DNA of 64,000 nt. It comes from Bacteroidales bacterium UBA4772 (GTDB lineage: Bacteria; Bacteroidota; Bacteroidia; Bacteroidales; VadinHA17). Positions 53,156-60,929 of this stretch are shown piece by piece. Position numbers and translations under genes: made by a program. Under the pieces are notes generated by a model. The model did not search any database. It saw nothing but the letters and a program-made list of their open reading frames with translations, and was not told the DNA's origin. The stretch is from positions 154,155-218,154 of the forward strand of contig DHHM01000014.1 of the NCBI GenBank assembly GCA_002403305.1. The letters are read 5' to 3'. Each line of letters starts with the position of its first letter. Within the stretch, counting starts at the first letter, position 1.

Positions 53156-53840
53156 AGGTCACCTGCTCCTGTTCGAATCTCTTTCGCTTTGTATGCCGGC
53201 TGATGTTGACCTTCACCTTACCCTCCTCAATGATGACCGGGAAATAGTCAAGCGGCCTGGGTGCCGGCGAGCTCAGCACCACCCCCTGCCGGTCAAAGGC
53301 CGATGAGTGGCACGGGCAGTCGAACTGTTTTTTCGTCTCATCCCACAGAACCGAGCATCCGAGATGCGGGCACACTATCGAGAGAGCAAGGAACGCGCCG
53401 TCCTTCTCACGGACGATATATAGCTTGTTGATCCTGTCGGGCGTCACCGTTCCGGGAGGAAAATCTTCAATATTGCCAATCACTCTGAGGGTTGCTTCCG
53501 GTTCGCCGCTTCCTGCCTCCCTTGAAGGTTTCAGGAGGCTGATGAGGAAGATGAATAGCTCGGCCACAGCCACCAGCCCGAGTATCTTCCATGCCTTCCG
53601 GAGGAAGTTCCTTCTTCCCTCCGCCAGGATTTGGGAGTTAATGTCTTCTTCCTCTGGCTTGTGGGCATTACTAACTACCTCCTCCGGCCCGGGAGAATTA
53701 ATTCCTCCCTCCACTGGCTTGTTGACGTTAATTCTTCCATCCTCCTGCCCTGGTGAGGTTCTTCTTCTCTCCCCCGGCCTGAGAAAATTGTCCCATCCCC
53801 CTCCTCGTTCTTTTTGATGTGCTGCAGGTCTCTTTTTCAC
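53145..53840 (-). CDS. Rieske iron-sulfur protein with a repeat-bearing N-terminal extension
   Basis: A 231-residue Rieske protein. Both cluster-binding boxes are present: CPHLGCSVLW and CPCHSSAFD. A twin-arginine-type anchor starts near residue 78 (GRRNFLRKAWKILG, then VAVAELFIFLISLL), the usual export route for Rieske proteins. Before it lie about 75 unusual residues with a degenerate 10-residue repeat (RTSPGQEDGR / INVNKPVEGG / INSPGPEEVV / SNAHKPEEED / INSQILAEGR). The start is GTG at 53840, 22 bases after the cytochrome b stop. It transfers electrons from quinol to the multiheme cytochrome (inference). Confidence 0.9.
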   Translation of the reverse strand: MKKRPAAHQKERGGGWDNFLRPGERRRTSPGQEDGRINVNKPVEGGINSPGPEEVVSNAHKPEEEDINSQILAEGRRNFLRKAWKILGLVAVAELFIFLISLLKPSREAGSGEPEATLRVIGNIEDFPPGTVTPDRINKLYIVREKDGAFLALSIVCPHLGCSVLWDETKKQFDCPCHSSAFDRQGVVLSSPAPRPLDYFPVIIEEGKVKVNISRHTKRKRFEQEQVTYAV

Positions 53841-53862
53841 TGTTCAGCGCTACTTTTTCTGT

Positions 53863-55164
53863 TCATACCTTCCACGGCCACACCAGGTTCATCCCTTCAC
53901 CCCTGAGGAATATGCCCGTAAAAGTGAGAATAGTATACGAAGTGACAACCACAATGATAACAGATTGTATCATCTCAGAGCGGATCAGGGAGAAACGTCT
54001 GCGGATATAGTTCATAAAAACCCACACAGTCAGCGCCAGCAACAGAAAAGGGAGCAGTCCCGTTGTTATCAGTGGTGGTACCCCCGGCAGCAGCATCTCG
54101 GGATCAGGCAGCAGCTCGCTCAGGCCGATAAAAAACACTGTAAAGAGTACTCCTGCCGAGAGAGAGAATTTTGCAGATATGACCCCGCGGTGGGAGATGA
54201 ACCATATGCCCTGGTTGGTGTCATCACTCTTCATATAAGGCATCCAGACGGCTGCGGCCAGCACCGTCAGCGGAAAGACCGCCACGGCAAAGAAGGGATG
54301 AAAGTGTATCAGCAGCTCCTGCAAACCCATGAAGTACCACGGTGCCTTGGCGGGATTCGGGCTGAACGCCGGGTTGGCACGTTCCCTCAGGGGAGCATCA
54401 AGCAGGCTGCTGATGAGGAAGATGGCTGCAAGAAGGACCAGTGCCACGACAAACTCGCGGTTAACGAGATGGGGGCTGGTATCAACCATGGGACTCTCCC
54501 TGTCCCTGTCTGCAACGATGACACCGCCGGCCCTGCGTATCCTCCAGAAGTGCCATGCCATCAGTGCTATTATCAACAGCGGGATTATCCCGGTATGGAG
54601 GTTGAAGAAGTTGGTGAGCGTGGGCTGTCCCACCTCCTTTCCTCCCAGCAGCGCCTCCCTGATGTACTCACCGGCGAGGGGCACATACGACAGCAGGCTG
54701 GTGGCCACCGTCACTGCCCAGTATGATAGCTGGTCCCACGGCAGCAGGTAGCCGGTGAAATTCGACAGCACCACCAGTATCATCAATGCCAGTCCCAGGA
54801 TCCACGAGACGTCCCTGGGTTTGCGGTAGGCACCTGTGAAGACGACGCGCAGCATGTGAAGGAAGACTATCCACACCATTGCCAGGGCGCTCCAGTGGTG
54901 GATATTGCGCAGCATTTTTCCGAAGAGCAGGCTCTCCTGCAGATTCAGAATCGAATTATAGGCTTCCCCCGGTGAGGGCTCATAATGAAATTTCAGCAGC
55001 AGTCCGGTTACAACCTGTATCACCATCAGCAGTGCTGCCATGCCCCCAAGGCCGAAGGTGAGGCTGAAGCGCAGTGTTGACTCCTTCACTTTACGGGGAT
55101 GAAGGTGAAGGATCAGGCCGAAGGGAGATTTCTTCTTTTTTTCAGTAATGCGGTCGTGATTCAT
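53863..55164 (-). CDS. Cytochrome b (b6/subunit IV-type fusion) of a bc-type complex
   Basis: A 433-residue membrane protein with about eight helices. The four heme-b histidines are visible as two pairs: HHWSALAMVWIVFLHMLRV in helix B and HTGIIPLLIIALMAWHFWRI in helix D. The Qo-site region has GYLLPWDQLSYWAVTV and KAPWYFMGLQELL (the PEWY-equivalent). The ATG at 55164 is used because the -7 element at 55198-55205 lies downstream of the longer in-frame start at 55251. It is the first gene of the cytochrome b-Rieske-octaheme operon for quinol oxidation. Confidence 0.92.
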   Translation of the reverse strand: MNHDRITEKKKKSPFGLILHLHPRKVKESTLRFSLTFGLGGMAALLMVIQVVTGLLLKFHYEPSPGEAYNSILNLQESLLFGKMLRNIHHWSALAMVWIVFLHMLRVVFTGAYRKPRDVSWILGLALMILVVLSNFTGYLLPWDQLSYWAVTVATSLLSYVPLAGEYIREALLGGKEVGQPTLTNFFNLHTGIIPLLIIALMAWHFWRIRRAGGVIVADRDRESPMVDTSPHLVNREFVVALVLLAAIFLISSLLDAPLRERANPAFSPNPAKAPWYFMGLQELLIHFHPFFAVAVFPLTVLAAAVWMPYMKSDDTNQGIWFISHRGVISAKFSLSAGVLFTVFFIGLSELLPDPEMLLPGVPPLITTGLLPFLLLALTVWVFMNYIRRRFSLIRSEMIQSVIIVVVTSYTILTFTGIFLRGEGMNLVWPWKV

Positions 55165-55197
55165 TGAAGCTGTGGTGGAGTCTGACTGCCCTGTAAA

Positions 55198-55220
55198 CAA
55201 AGATAATTTTTTTATCTTTG
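55198..55220. promoter_or_regulatory. Palindromic pair of divergent -7 elements (cytochrome b and tRNA-Val)
   Basis: CAAAGATAA (55198-55206), TTTTT, then TTATCTTTG (55212-55220) form a perfect 9-base inverted repeat. The minus strand gives TATCTTTG 33 bases before cytochrome b; the plus strand gives TATCTTTG 78 bases before tRNA-Val. No -33 TTG was found on either side. Confidence 0.5.
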
Positions 55221-55298
55221 TCACCACCCGTGATGTCAGTTCGGCAGGCATCGTCAGCCTATCGGCCGATCACCCGCAAGAGCCATTTGACATAAGTC

Positions 55299-55373
55299 GG
55301 GACGTTAGCTCAGTCGGTTTAGAGCGCTTGCTTCACACGCAAGAGGTCACTGGTTCGAATCCAGTACGTCCCA
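55299..55373 (+). tRNA. tRNA-Val (anticodon CAC)
   Basis: A 75-base tRNA that folds fully by eye: 7-base-pair acceptor stem GGGACGT/ACGTCCC with discriminator A, D-arm GCTC...GAGC, anticodon stem CTTGC/GCAAG with loop TTCACAC (anticodon CAC, reads GUG) and T-arm ACTGG TTCGAAT CCAGT. CCA is not encoded. The next gene's ATG is only 7 bases after its end, so the two are almost certainly on one transcript. Confidence 0.96.
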
Positions 55374-55380
55374 CACCGCG

Positions 55381-56751
55381 ATGAAGATACTCATCAAAAA
55401 CGGCACCGTCGTCACTCCTGAGATAAGCCGCATCACTGATGTGCTGACACAGGACGGGGCAGTTTCCTCCGTAGTTACTGATTTACCCGCAAATGATGCC
55501 GACAGGATTATTGACGCTACAGGAATGTTCGTCCTTCCCGGGGGCGTTGACCCTCATGTGCACATGCACCTGCCGTCACCTGCAGGCTTTTCATCGGATG
55601 ACTTCCTCTCCGGCAGCAGGGCCGCACTCTTCGGAGGCACCACAACACTGATCGACTTTGTGACACCGGAGAAGGGAGAGCCTCTGCCCCTGGCACTTGA
55701 AAAGCGGATGAGAGAGGCAGAATGCTCCCTGACCGACTATGCCTTTCATGTCAGTCCCGTTGAGTGGAGAGAAAGCATCCCCGATGAGATCATGGAGTGC
55801 ATCAGGCTGGGTGTCACCTCCTTCAAGGTATACATGGCCTACAAACAAACCGTTGGACTTGGTGATGAGGATCTACTGAGGGTGATGAAGGCTGTCGGCA
55901 AAGCCGGTGGCACGGTCACAGTCCATTGTGAGGAGGGAGATGAGATTGAAAGGCTGAGAGACAGATTCATCCTCGACGGTCATACCCTCCCCCTGTACCA
56001 TCTCCTCTCCAGACCATCACGCCTGGAGTCATCTGCGGTAAAGAAAGCTATTGGGCTGGCAGCAGAGGCAGAGTGCCCTCTCTATATAGTCCATGTTTCA
56101 ACAGCAGAATCACTTGAACATATCAGGGAGGCACGTTCCCGTAGTCAGACAGTCTATGCAGAGACCTGCCCCCAGTACCTTCTTCTCGATAACTCAAAGT
56201 ATACGGGACCGTTTGAACATACCTCGCCCTACGTCATCAGCCCCCCGCTCCGTACGGAGGCCGACAGTGACGCCCTCTGGCATGCCCTGGCCGACGGCAC
56301 ACTCAACACCGTCGGTACCGACCACTGTCCTTACACAGCAGAACAGAAGAGGGCCGGCCTGGAAGACTTCAGAAGAATCCCCGGAGGAGCAGGTGGCGTG
56401 GAACACCGACTTGCACTGCTTTATACCTTCGGAATATTAACCGGGCGGTTAAATTTTAACCAATTAGTTAATTTATACTCTTCTGAACCTGCCAGGATAT
56501 TTGGAATCTATCCGCGGAAAGGAGATATCAGTGCCGGTTCCGATGCTGATATTGTGATATGGAACCCGGAGCCGGCAGGAATTATCTCGGCAGAGAGTCA
56601 CCACATGAACTGTGACATCAACATCTATGAAGGTATGGCTGTAAGGGGTTCACCTGAATATGTCATCAAAGGCGGTGAGGTGGTGGTTGAAAAGGGAGAG
56701 ATGACCGGCCACGAGAGAAGGGGTAACTATCTGCTGCGTACAATCAGCTGA
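55381..56751 (+). CDS. Hydantoinase/dihydropyrimidinase-type amidohydrolase (YgeZ/HyuA-like)
   Basis: A 456-residue cyclic amidohydrolase. The dinuclear metal site is intact: PGGVDPHVHMHL (His59, His61), the carbamylated Lys in TSFKVYMAYK, then VHCEE, YIVHVSTAES and VGTDHCPYT. By family it opens hydantoin- or dihydropyrimidine-type rings. Next to YgeW, YgeY, XDH and YgfK, the likely role is ring opening in anaerobic purine/urate breakdown. The N-terminus MKILIKNGTVVTPE fits the family exactly, so the ATG at 55381, 7 bases after tRNA-Val, is firm. It is convergent with ygeW across a 148-base gap in which I see no clear terminator. Confidence 0.88.
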   Translation: MKILIKNGTVVTPEISRITDVLTQDGAVSSVVTDLPANDADRIIDATGMFVLPGGVDPHVHMHLPSPAGFSSDDFLSGSRAALFGGTTTLIDFVTPEKGEPLPLALEKRMREAECSLTDYAFHVSPVEWRESIPDEIMECIRLGVTSFKVYMAYKQTVGLGDEDLLRVMKAVGKAGGTVTVHCEEGDEIERLRDRFILDGHTLPLYHLLSRPSRLESSAVKKAIGLAAEAECPLYIVHVSTAESLEHIREARSRSQTVYAETCPQYLLLDNSKYTGPFEHTSPYVISPPLRTEADSDALWHALADGTLNTVGTDHCPYTAEQKRAGLEDFRRIPGGAGGVEHRLALLYTFGILTGRLNFNQLVNLYSSEPARIFGIYPRKGDISAGSDADIVIWNPEPAGIISAESHHMNCDINIYEGMAVRGSPEYVIKGGEVVVEKGEMTGHERRGNYLLRTIS

Positions 56752-56899
56752 TTGCCTTGATAGCAGTATTACTAATCGTATATGAGCCGCCCCGGACTAT
56801 CAATGCCCCCGGAAACAGGTGAGGCGATCTCTTATCTTCCTGCTGCCCGCTGACAGCCATTAAACAGGATAACTACTCTGCCCCCTACATCATAAAATA

Positions 56900-58087
56900 T
56901 CACCACCCCACTCTCATGTGGTTTCTTTTCATCATGCCCGCAAGTAACTCCCCGGGGTTTTCAAACCGGTTGGCAAGCATCATAGCCGCGATGATGTACG
57001 GTTTATATCCTGCCTCCCTGTAGGTCTCGATCCTGTAACGCTCAAATGCTTCGGCGCTGACCTCCCCGCACTCGCATGAGACACCACTGATGTCAGCCGG
57101 CAGGCAGTGCATGTAAAGGGCTCCGCTGTTCTTCGTCAGCTTCAGCTTCTCATCATTGAACTCCCAGTGCCTGAAGCTCGCATTCTTTGAAAGGCATACA
57201 TTCTCCAGATCCTTCAGTCCTGCCCTGTCTCCCTTTTTCAGCAACTCCGTCCTCTGCTGCATGATATTATATGGTGCCCAGCTCTTTGGATAAACAATGT
57301 CCGCACCTCTCATCGCCTCTTCCATCGAGTGGCTGACACGGAGAGAGCCGCCGGCAGCAGCAGCATTCTTTTCCGCCAGCTCAACTATCTCAGGGATAAG
57401 GTTATACCCTTCAGGGTAAGTCAGCTCTATCTCCATCCCGAAGCGTGACATAAGTGCAATGATTCCCTGGGGCACCGACAGCGGCTTACCGTAGCTCGGC
57501 GAGTAGGCCCAGCTCATCACCAGCTTCTTTCCCCTCAGGTTCTCCAGTGATCCGAAATGGTTTCCAAGATGCATAAGGTCAGCCATTGCCTGTGTCGGGT
57601 GATCCATGTCGCACTGCAGGTTGACGATGCCGGGTCGCACCGGCAGCACACCCTGCTCAAAGCCCTCGTCGAGGGCAGTGCCCACCTCGCGCATGTACCT
57701 GTTGCCCTCGCCCAGGAAGATGTCATCTCGGATACCTATGAAATCAGACATGAAAGAGATCATGTTCGCAGTCTCACGGACAGTCTCACCGTGGGCTATC
57801 TGCGACTTCTCCTCGTCAAGATCCTGCACCGCCAGCCCAAGCAGATTAGCTGCCGAGGCAAATGAAAATCGTGTACGGGTCGATTTATCCCTGAAGTTCG
57901 AGATGGCCAGTCCCGAATCAAACAGCCTCGTTGAGATGTTCGAATTACGCATCTCCCTGAGCACCGATGCAATATCCAGCACCATGTTAAGGTCTGTCAG
58001 GCTTTTTTCCCAGGTAAGTAGGAAATCCTTGCCGTAGAGACCTGATTTAGTCGCAGCTATCTTATCTGTCTTTTCATTCAGCCTCAT
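56900..58087 (-). CDS. ygeW: Knotted carbamoyltransferase YgeW
   Basis: A 395-residue member of the aspartate/ornithine carbamoyltransferase superfamily, YgeW branch. The carbamoyl-phosphate site is in RDKSTRTRFSFASAANLLGL (STRTR). HPTQAMADLMHL matches the HPxQ motif, and LYMHCLPADISGVSCECGEV matches the HCLPA motif with the YgeW-specific tail. In purine-using anaerobes this enzyme is thought to move the carbamoyl group from a ureido intermediate to phosphate, giving carbamoyl phosphate for ATP synthesis. It lies 186 bases downstream of ygeY on the same strand. Confidence 0.93.
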   Translation of the reverse strand: MRLNEKTDKIAATKSGLYGKDFLLTWEKSLTDLNMVLDIASVLREMRNSNISTRLFDSGLAISNFRDKSTRTRFSFASAANLLGLAVQDLDEEKSQIAHGETVRETANMISFMSDFIGIRDDIFLGEGNRYMREVGTALDEGFEQGVLPVRPGIVNLQCDMDHPTQAMADLMHLGNHFGSLENLRGKKLVMSWAYSPSYGKPLSVPQGIIALMSRFGMEIELTYPEGYNLIPEIVELAEKNAAAAGGSLRVSHSMEEAMRGADIVYPKSWAPYNIMQQRTELLKKGDRAGLKDLENVCLSKNASFRHWEFNDEKLKLTKNSGALYMHCLPADISGVSCECGEVSAEAFERYRIETYREAGYKPYIIAAMMLANRFENPGELLAGMMKRNHMRVGW

Positions 58088-58273
58088 ATCACTGTTTTCA
58101 GTTTTTCATTAAATTTTTTCTCTCACCCCGGGTTAATAACGGACTGCAAACTCATAAGAAATGTGCCAGGCACCAGGAGCAGCGAGCATATCCATATTCT
58201 TCAATAACAGGTGCCCGGGAGGCAGCAGGGTTATCCCTGTCCCGTAAAAATAAATGCCGGGGCAGCAACCAGG
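58088..58273. other. ygeY-ygeW gap with decayed repeats
   Basis: A 186-base intergenic stretch. Its ygeY-side part contains one unit of a 43-base tandem repeat (58216-58258) whose other unit covers the ygeY stop region. The rest is A/T-rich and includes no clear promoter match; TGAGTTTG on the minus strand near 58150 has one mismatch to TAnnTTTG. Confidence 0.5.
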
Positions 58274-58301
58274 TCATCCCTGACCCGCAAACTCAAATGC
58301 G
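58216..58301. repeat. 43-base degenerate tandem repeat spanning the ygeY 3' end
   Basis: Units 58216-58258 and 58259-58301 align without gaps at 31 of 43 positions, sharing ATCCCTGNCCCG and AAATGC. The second unit contains the ygeY C-terminus (AFEFAGQG, stop). The first unit would encode AFIFTGQG and a stop, so it looks like a decayed duplicate of the gene's end. Confidence 0.6.
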
Positions 58302-59467
58302 AATGCAGCATAGAATGCCGAGGCAGCTATCAGGTCGCTTACAGGCACCTTCTCATCGGGGGCGTGTGCCAGCACTTCGTTCCCCGGTCCGAATCCTATT
58401 GTCGGTATCCCGAATGTCCCGCAGGTCATGATACCGTTGGTAGAGAAGGTCCACTTATCTACCACCGGCTTCTTTCCGAAGAGGCTCTCGTATACCCTGA
58501 TTCCGGTTTGCACTGACTCATGGTTTTCATCTGTCTTCCATGTCGGGTAGTAGCTCTCCATGCCGTACTCCAGTCCGGTGTAAGCCTTTTCGCGGTATGA
58601 GACCAGCTTCACCTCAGCATTCATCGCTTTTATGATCTCCTCTATCTCTGCCACGGCGCTGTCACGGGTATCCCCGGCCGTAAGACGCCTGTCGAGGTGT
58701 ATCCTTGCATAGTCGGGCACCGCGCAGAGCGAGGGGCCTTCTGTTTTGACCTCCGTCACCGTAATGCTTCCCCTGCCCAGAAAATCATCACCAGCAAGCC
58801 TCTCATTGAGTTTTTCTATCTCAAGAGCTGCCCGTGATGCCATATATATTGCGTTGACGCCGCGCTCCGGGGCCGAGCCATGTGATGAGACACCGTAAAA
58901 ATGAACCTGCATCTCCATCCTGCCTCGCTGGCCCCTGTAAAGATTAAGGTTCGTGGGCTCGGTGATTATGACCGTGTCAGGCCTGATCTTATCCTCTTCG
59001 ATGATATACTTCCAGCAGAGCCCGTCGCAGTCCTCCTCCATTACCGTACCGGTGAAATAGATCGTCGCATCCCTGTCGAATCCCAGCTCCTTCAGTATGC
59101 GTCCTGCCGTCACAAAGGCAGCCGGTCCTCCCTTCTGGTCTACAGAGCCGCGGCCGTGAACATAACCGTCGCGTATCTCGCCGCCCAGCGGGTCAAAGCT
59201 CCAGTTGCGTCCCAGGTCAACGGTATCCATATGGCCGTCAATGGCAAGCATCCTCTTTCCACTTCCTATCCGGCCGATTACATTGCCCAGGCCGTCAATG
59301 CGAACCTCGTCAAAACCGGCCTCCTCCATCTGCCGTCTTAGTTCCGTCTGCACCTCCCTCTCCCTGGTTGTCAACGATTGGATCCTTACAAGTTTAGAGA
59401 GATTATTGGCCGTATAATCACTGTATTTCTCCGAGAGTTCTCTGATTTTCTGACTGATGTTTTCCAT
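58274..59467 (-). CDS. ygeY: YgeY-type M20 family metallopeptidase/amidohydrolase
   Basis: A 397-residue dinuclear zinc M20 enzyme. The metal and catalytic residues are in LAIDGHMDTVD (His and Asp), GRGSVDQKGGPAAF (bridging Asp) and FTGTVMEEDCDG (Glu pair), with the dimerisation-domain His in YGVSSHGSAPERG. The family name is selenium-metabolism hydrolase YgeY; genetics in gut bacteria ties it to urate use. The ATG at 59467 (MENISQKIRELSEKY) is chosen; a longer frame to 59704 would run antisense into xdh. It is divergent from xdh with overlapping promoter regions. Confidence 0.92.
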   Translation of the reverse strand: MENISQKIRELSEKYSDYTANNLSKLVRIQSLTTREREVQTELRRQMEEAGFDEVRIDGLGNVIGRIGSGKRMLAIDGHMDTVDLGRNWSFDPLGGEIRDGYVHGRGSVDQKGGPAAFVTAGRILKELGFDRDATIYFTGTVMEEDCDGLCWKYIIEEDKIRPDTVIITEPTNLNLYRGQRGRMEMQVHFYGVSSHGSAPERGVNAIYMASRAALEIEKLNERLAGDDFLGRGSITVTEVKTEGPSLCAVPDYARIHLDRRLTAGDTRDSAVAEIEEIIKAMNAEVKLVSYREKAYTGLEYGMESYYPTWKTDENHESVQTGIRVYESLFGKKPVVDKWTFSTNGIMTCGTFGIPTIGFGPGNEVLAHAPDEKVPVSDLIAASAFYAAFAFEFAGQG

Positions 59468-59491
59468 GTAGCGGGTATTTATGCGGGAAAT

Positions 59492-59499
59492 CAAAGGTA
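59492..59499 (-). promoter_or_regulatory. -7 promoter element for ygeY-ygeW
   Basis: The minus strand reads TACCTTTG (TAnnTTTG), 24 bases before the ygeY ATG at 59467. Its -33 region would coincide with the xdh -7 element at 59518-59525, so the two promoters may exclude each other. Confidence 0.5.
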
Positions 59500-59517
59500 A
59501 AATAAATCCCGATTGAA

Positions 59518-59525
59518 TATATTTG
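59518..59525 (+). promoter_or_regulatory. -7 promoter element directly before xdh
   Basis: TATATTTG (TAnnTTTG) ends 3 bases before the ATG at 59529. The predicted transcript start falls on the ATG itself, as for prmC, so the mRNA may be leaderless. Confidence 0.5.
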
Positions 59526-59528
59526 TGT

Positions 59529-60929
59529 ATGGTAACATTCATCCTCAATGATGAGACGGTCAGCACCGTCAAGCCATCCGGATCTTCGCTGCTCGACTTC
59601 ATAAGGTATGACATGGGCCTTACCGGCACCAAGACGGGATGCCGTGAAGGCGACTGCGGAGCCTGTACCGTTCTTGTCGGCACGGTCGAAGGCAACAGGG
59701 TCACTTACAGCAGTGCCGTCTCATGCCTGATGCCCCTTGTCAATGCACACGGCAGGCACATAGTCACCGTGGAGGGCATCAACACCGGAAAGATATCAGC
59801 AGTGCAGCAGGCTATTGTCGACCACAGTGCCACACAATGCGGTTTCTGCACCCCCGGGATAGTGATGTCTCTGACAGCCGAGAGCCTCGCAGCCAGGAAG
59901 ACGACCCCTGGGACTGCCATTGCCTCTGTCAGCGGCAACATCTGCCGCTGCACAGGTTATAAGTCGATAGAGAAAGCTGCAGCAGTAATAGCCTCCGCTC
60001 TTTCCGACAAGCAATTATCTGATCCTGTCAGCTGGCTGGTGGACAGGGGAGAGCTGCCCGCATACTTCCTCTCCATAGCCGGGAGGCTCTCCGTGATCCC
60101 TCCCCTGTCCCCGGAGCCGGCAGGAGTGCGGGGCATCGGCGGCGGCACCGATCTGATGGTGCAGAAGGCAGACCTTCTGGCAGAATCGGACAGTGTAACC
60201 TATATTGAGAGGAAGGAGCTCAAAGGCATCAGAGCTGACAACGGCAGGTGCACTATCGGTGCAGCTGTAACAACAAGTGAGCTGGGACATTCAGAGCTGT
60301 TAAAGAGACTGCTGCCGGACCTCTCATCCTATATTCAGCTCATCGCCTCCGAGCCGGTCAGGAACATGGCCACCGTCGGGGGCAATATCGTCAACGCCTC
60401 TCCCATAGGCGACATATCGGTCATGCTCCTTGCCCTCAATGCCGATGTGATACTCACTGACGGCCGCCGGGAGAGAACAGTACCCCTCAAAGATCTCTTC
60501 CTCGCCTACAAGAAGCTTGACATGAGGGAGGGTGAATATATCCGGCAATCATCCTTCATCTACAGCGATGACCCACCTTTCTTCAGTTTTGAGAAGGTAA
60601 GCCGACGTACCCATCTTGACATAGCCAGCGTGAACAGTGCCATATCCCTGCGGATGAGCGGCGACACCATTGGTGAATGCCACCTCTCCGCCGGCGGGGT
60701 GAGTCCTGTTCCCCTCTGCCTGAAGAGGACCGCAGCGTTTCTGACCGGCCGTACGGTTAGTGCAGAGACGCTGATGCAGGCCAACGAGGTCATCCAGGAA
60801 GAGATATCTCCCATCAGCGATGTAAGGGGCAGCAAGGAGTACAAGAGGCTGCTGCTGCGCCAGCTGTTTATAGCCCATTTCCTGAAGCTCTTTCCGGGAA
60901 GGCTGAATCTCAAGATTGACGAGCTATGA
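59529..60929 (+). CDS. Xanthine dehydrogenase small subunit ([2Fe-2S] + FAD)
   Basis: A 466-residue electron-transfer subunit. Residues 1-80 form a plant-type [2Fe-2S] domain (GCREGDCGACTVLVG). Residues 80-155 form the second [2Fe-2S] domain (QCGFCTPGIV, GNICRCTGY). From about 190 a FAD-binding domain follows (GIGGGTDLMVQ, NMATVGGNIVNASPIGD), then the CO_deh_flav_C domain. It would pass electrons from the Mo subunit to NAD+ or a redox partner. It overlaps the Mo-subunit gene by 4 bases. The 2Fe2S-FAD fusion matches XdhA-type subunits. An in-frame TTG at 59523 lies inside the -7 element and is discounted. Confidence 0.93.
   Translation: MVTFILNDETVSTVKPSGSSLLDFIRYDMGLTGTKTGCREGDCGACTVLVGTVEGNRVTYSSAVSCLMPLVNAHGRHIVTVEGINTGKISAVQQAIVDHSATQCGFCTPGIVMSLTAESLAARKTTPGTAIASVSGNICRCTGYKSIEKAAAVIASALSDKQLSDPVSWLVDRGELPAYFLSIAGRLSVIPPLSPEPAGVRGIGGGTDLMVQKADLLAESDSVTYIERKELKGIRADNGRCTIGAAVTTSELGHSELLKRLLPDLSSYIQLIASEPVRNMATVGGNIVNASPIGDISVMLLALNADVILTDGRRERTVPLKDLFLAYKKLDMREGEYIRQSSFIYSDDPPFFSFEKVSRRTHLDIASVNSAISLRMSGDTIGECHLSAGGVSPVPLCLKRTAAFLTGRTVSAETLMQANEVIQEEISPISDVRGSKEYKRLLLRQLFIAHFLKLFPGRLNLKIDEL

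Noticed and set aside
55165..55298. Attachment site or integrated element at tRNA-Val
   Set aside because: No integrase, no repeated tRNA 3' end and no compositional change next to the tRNA in this window.
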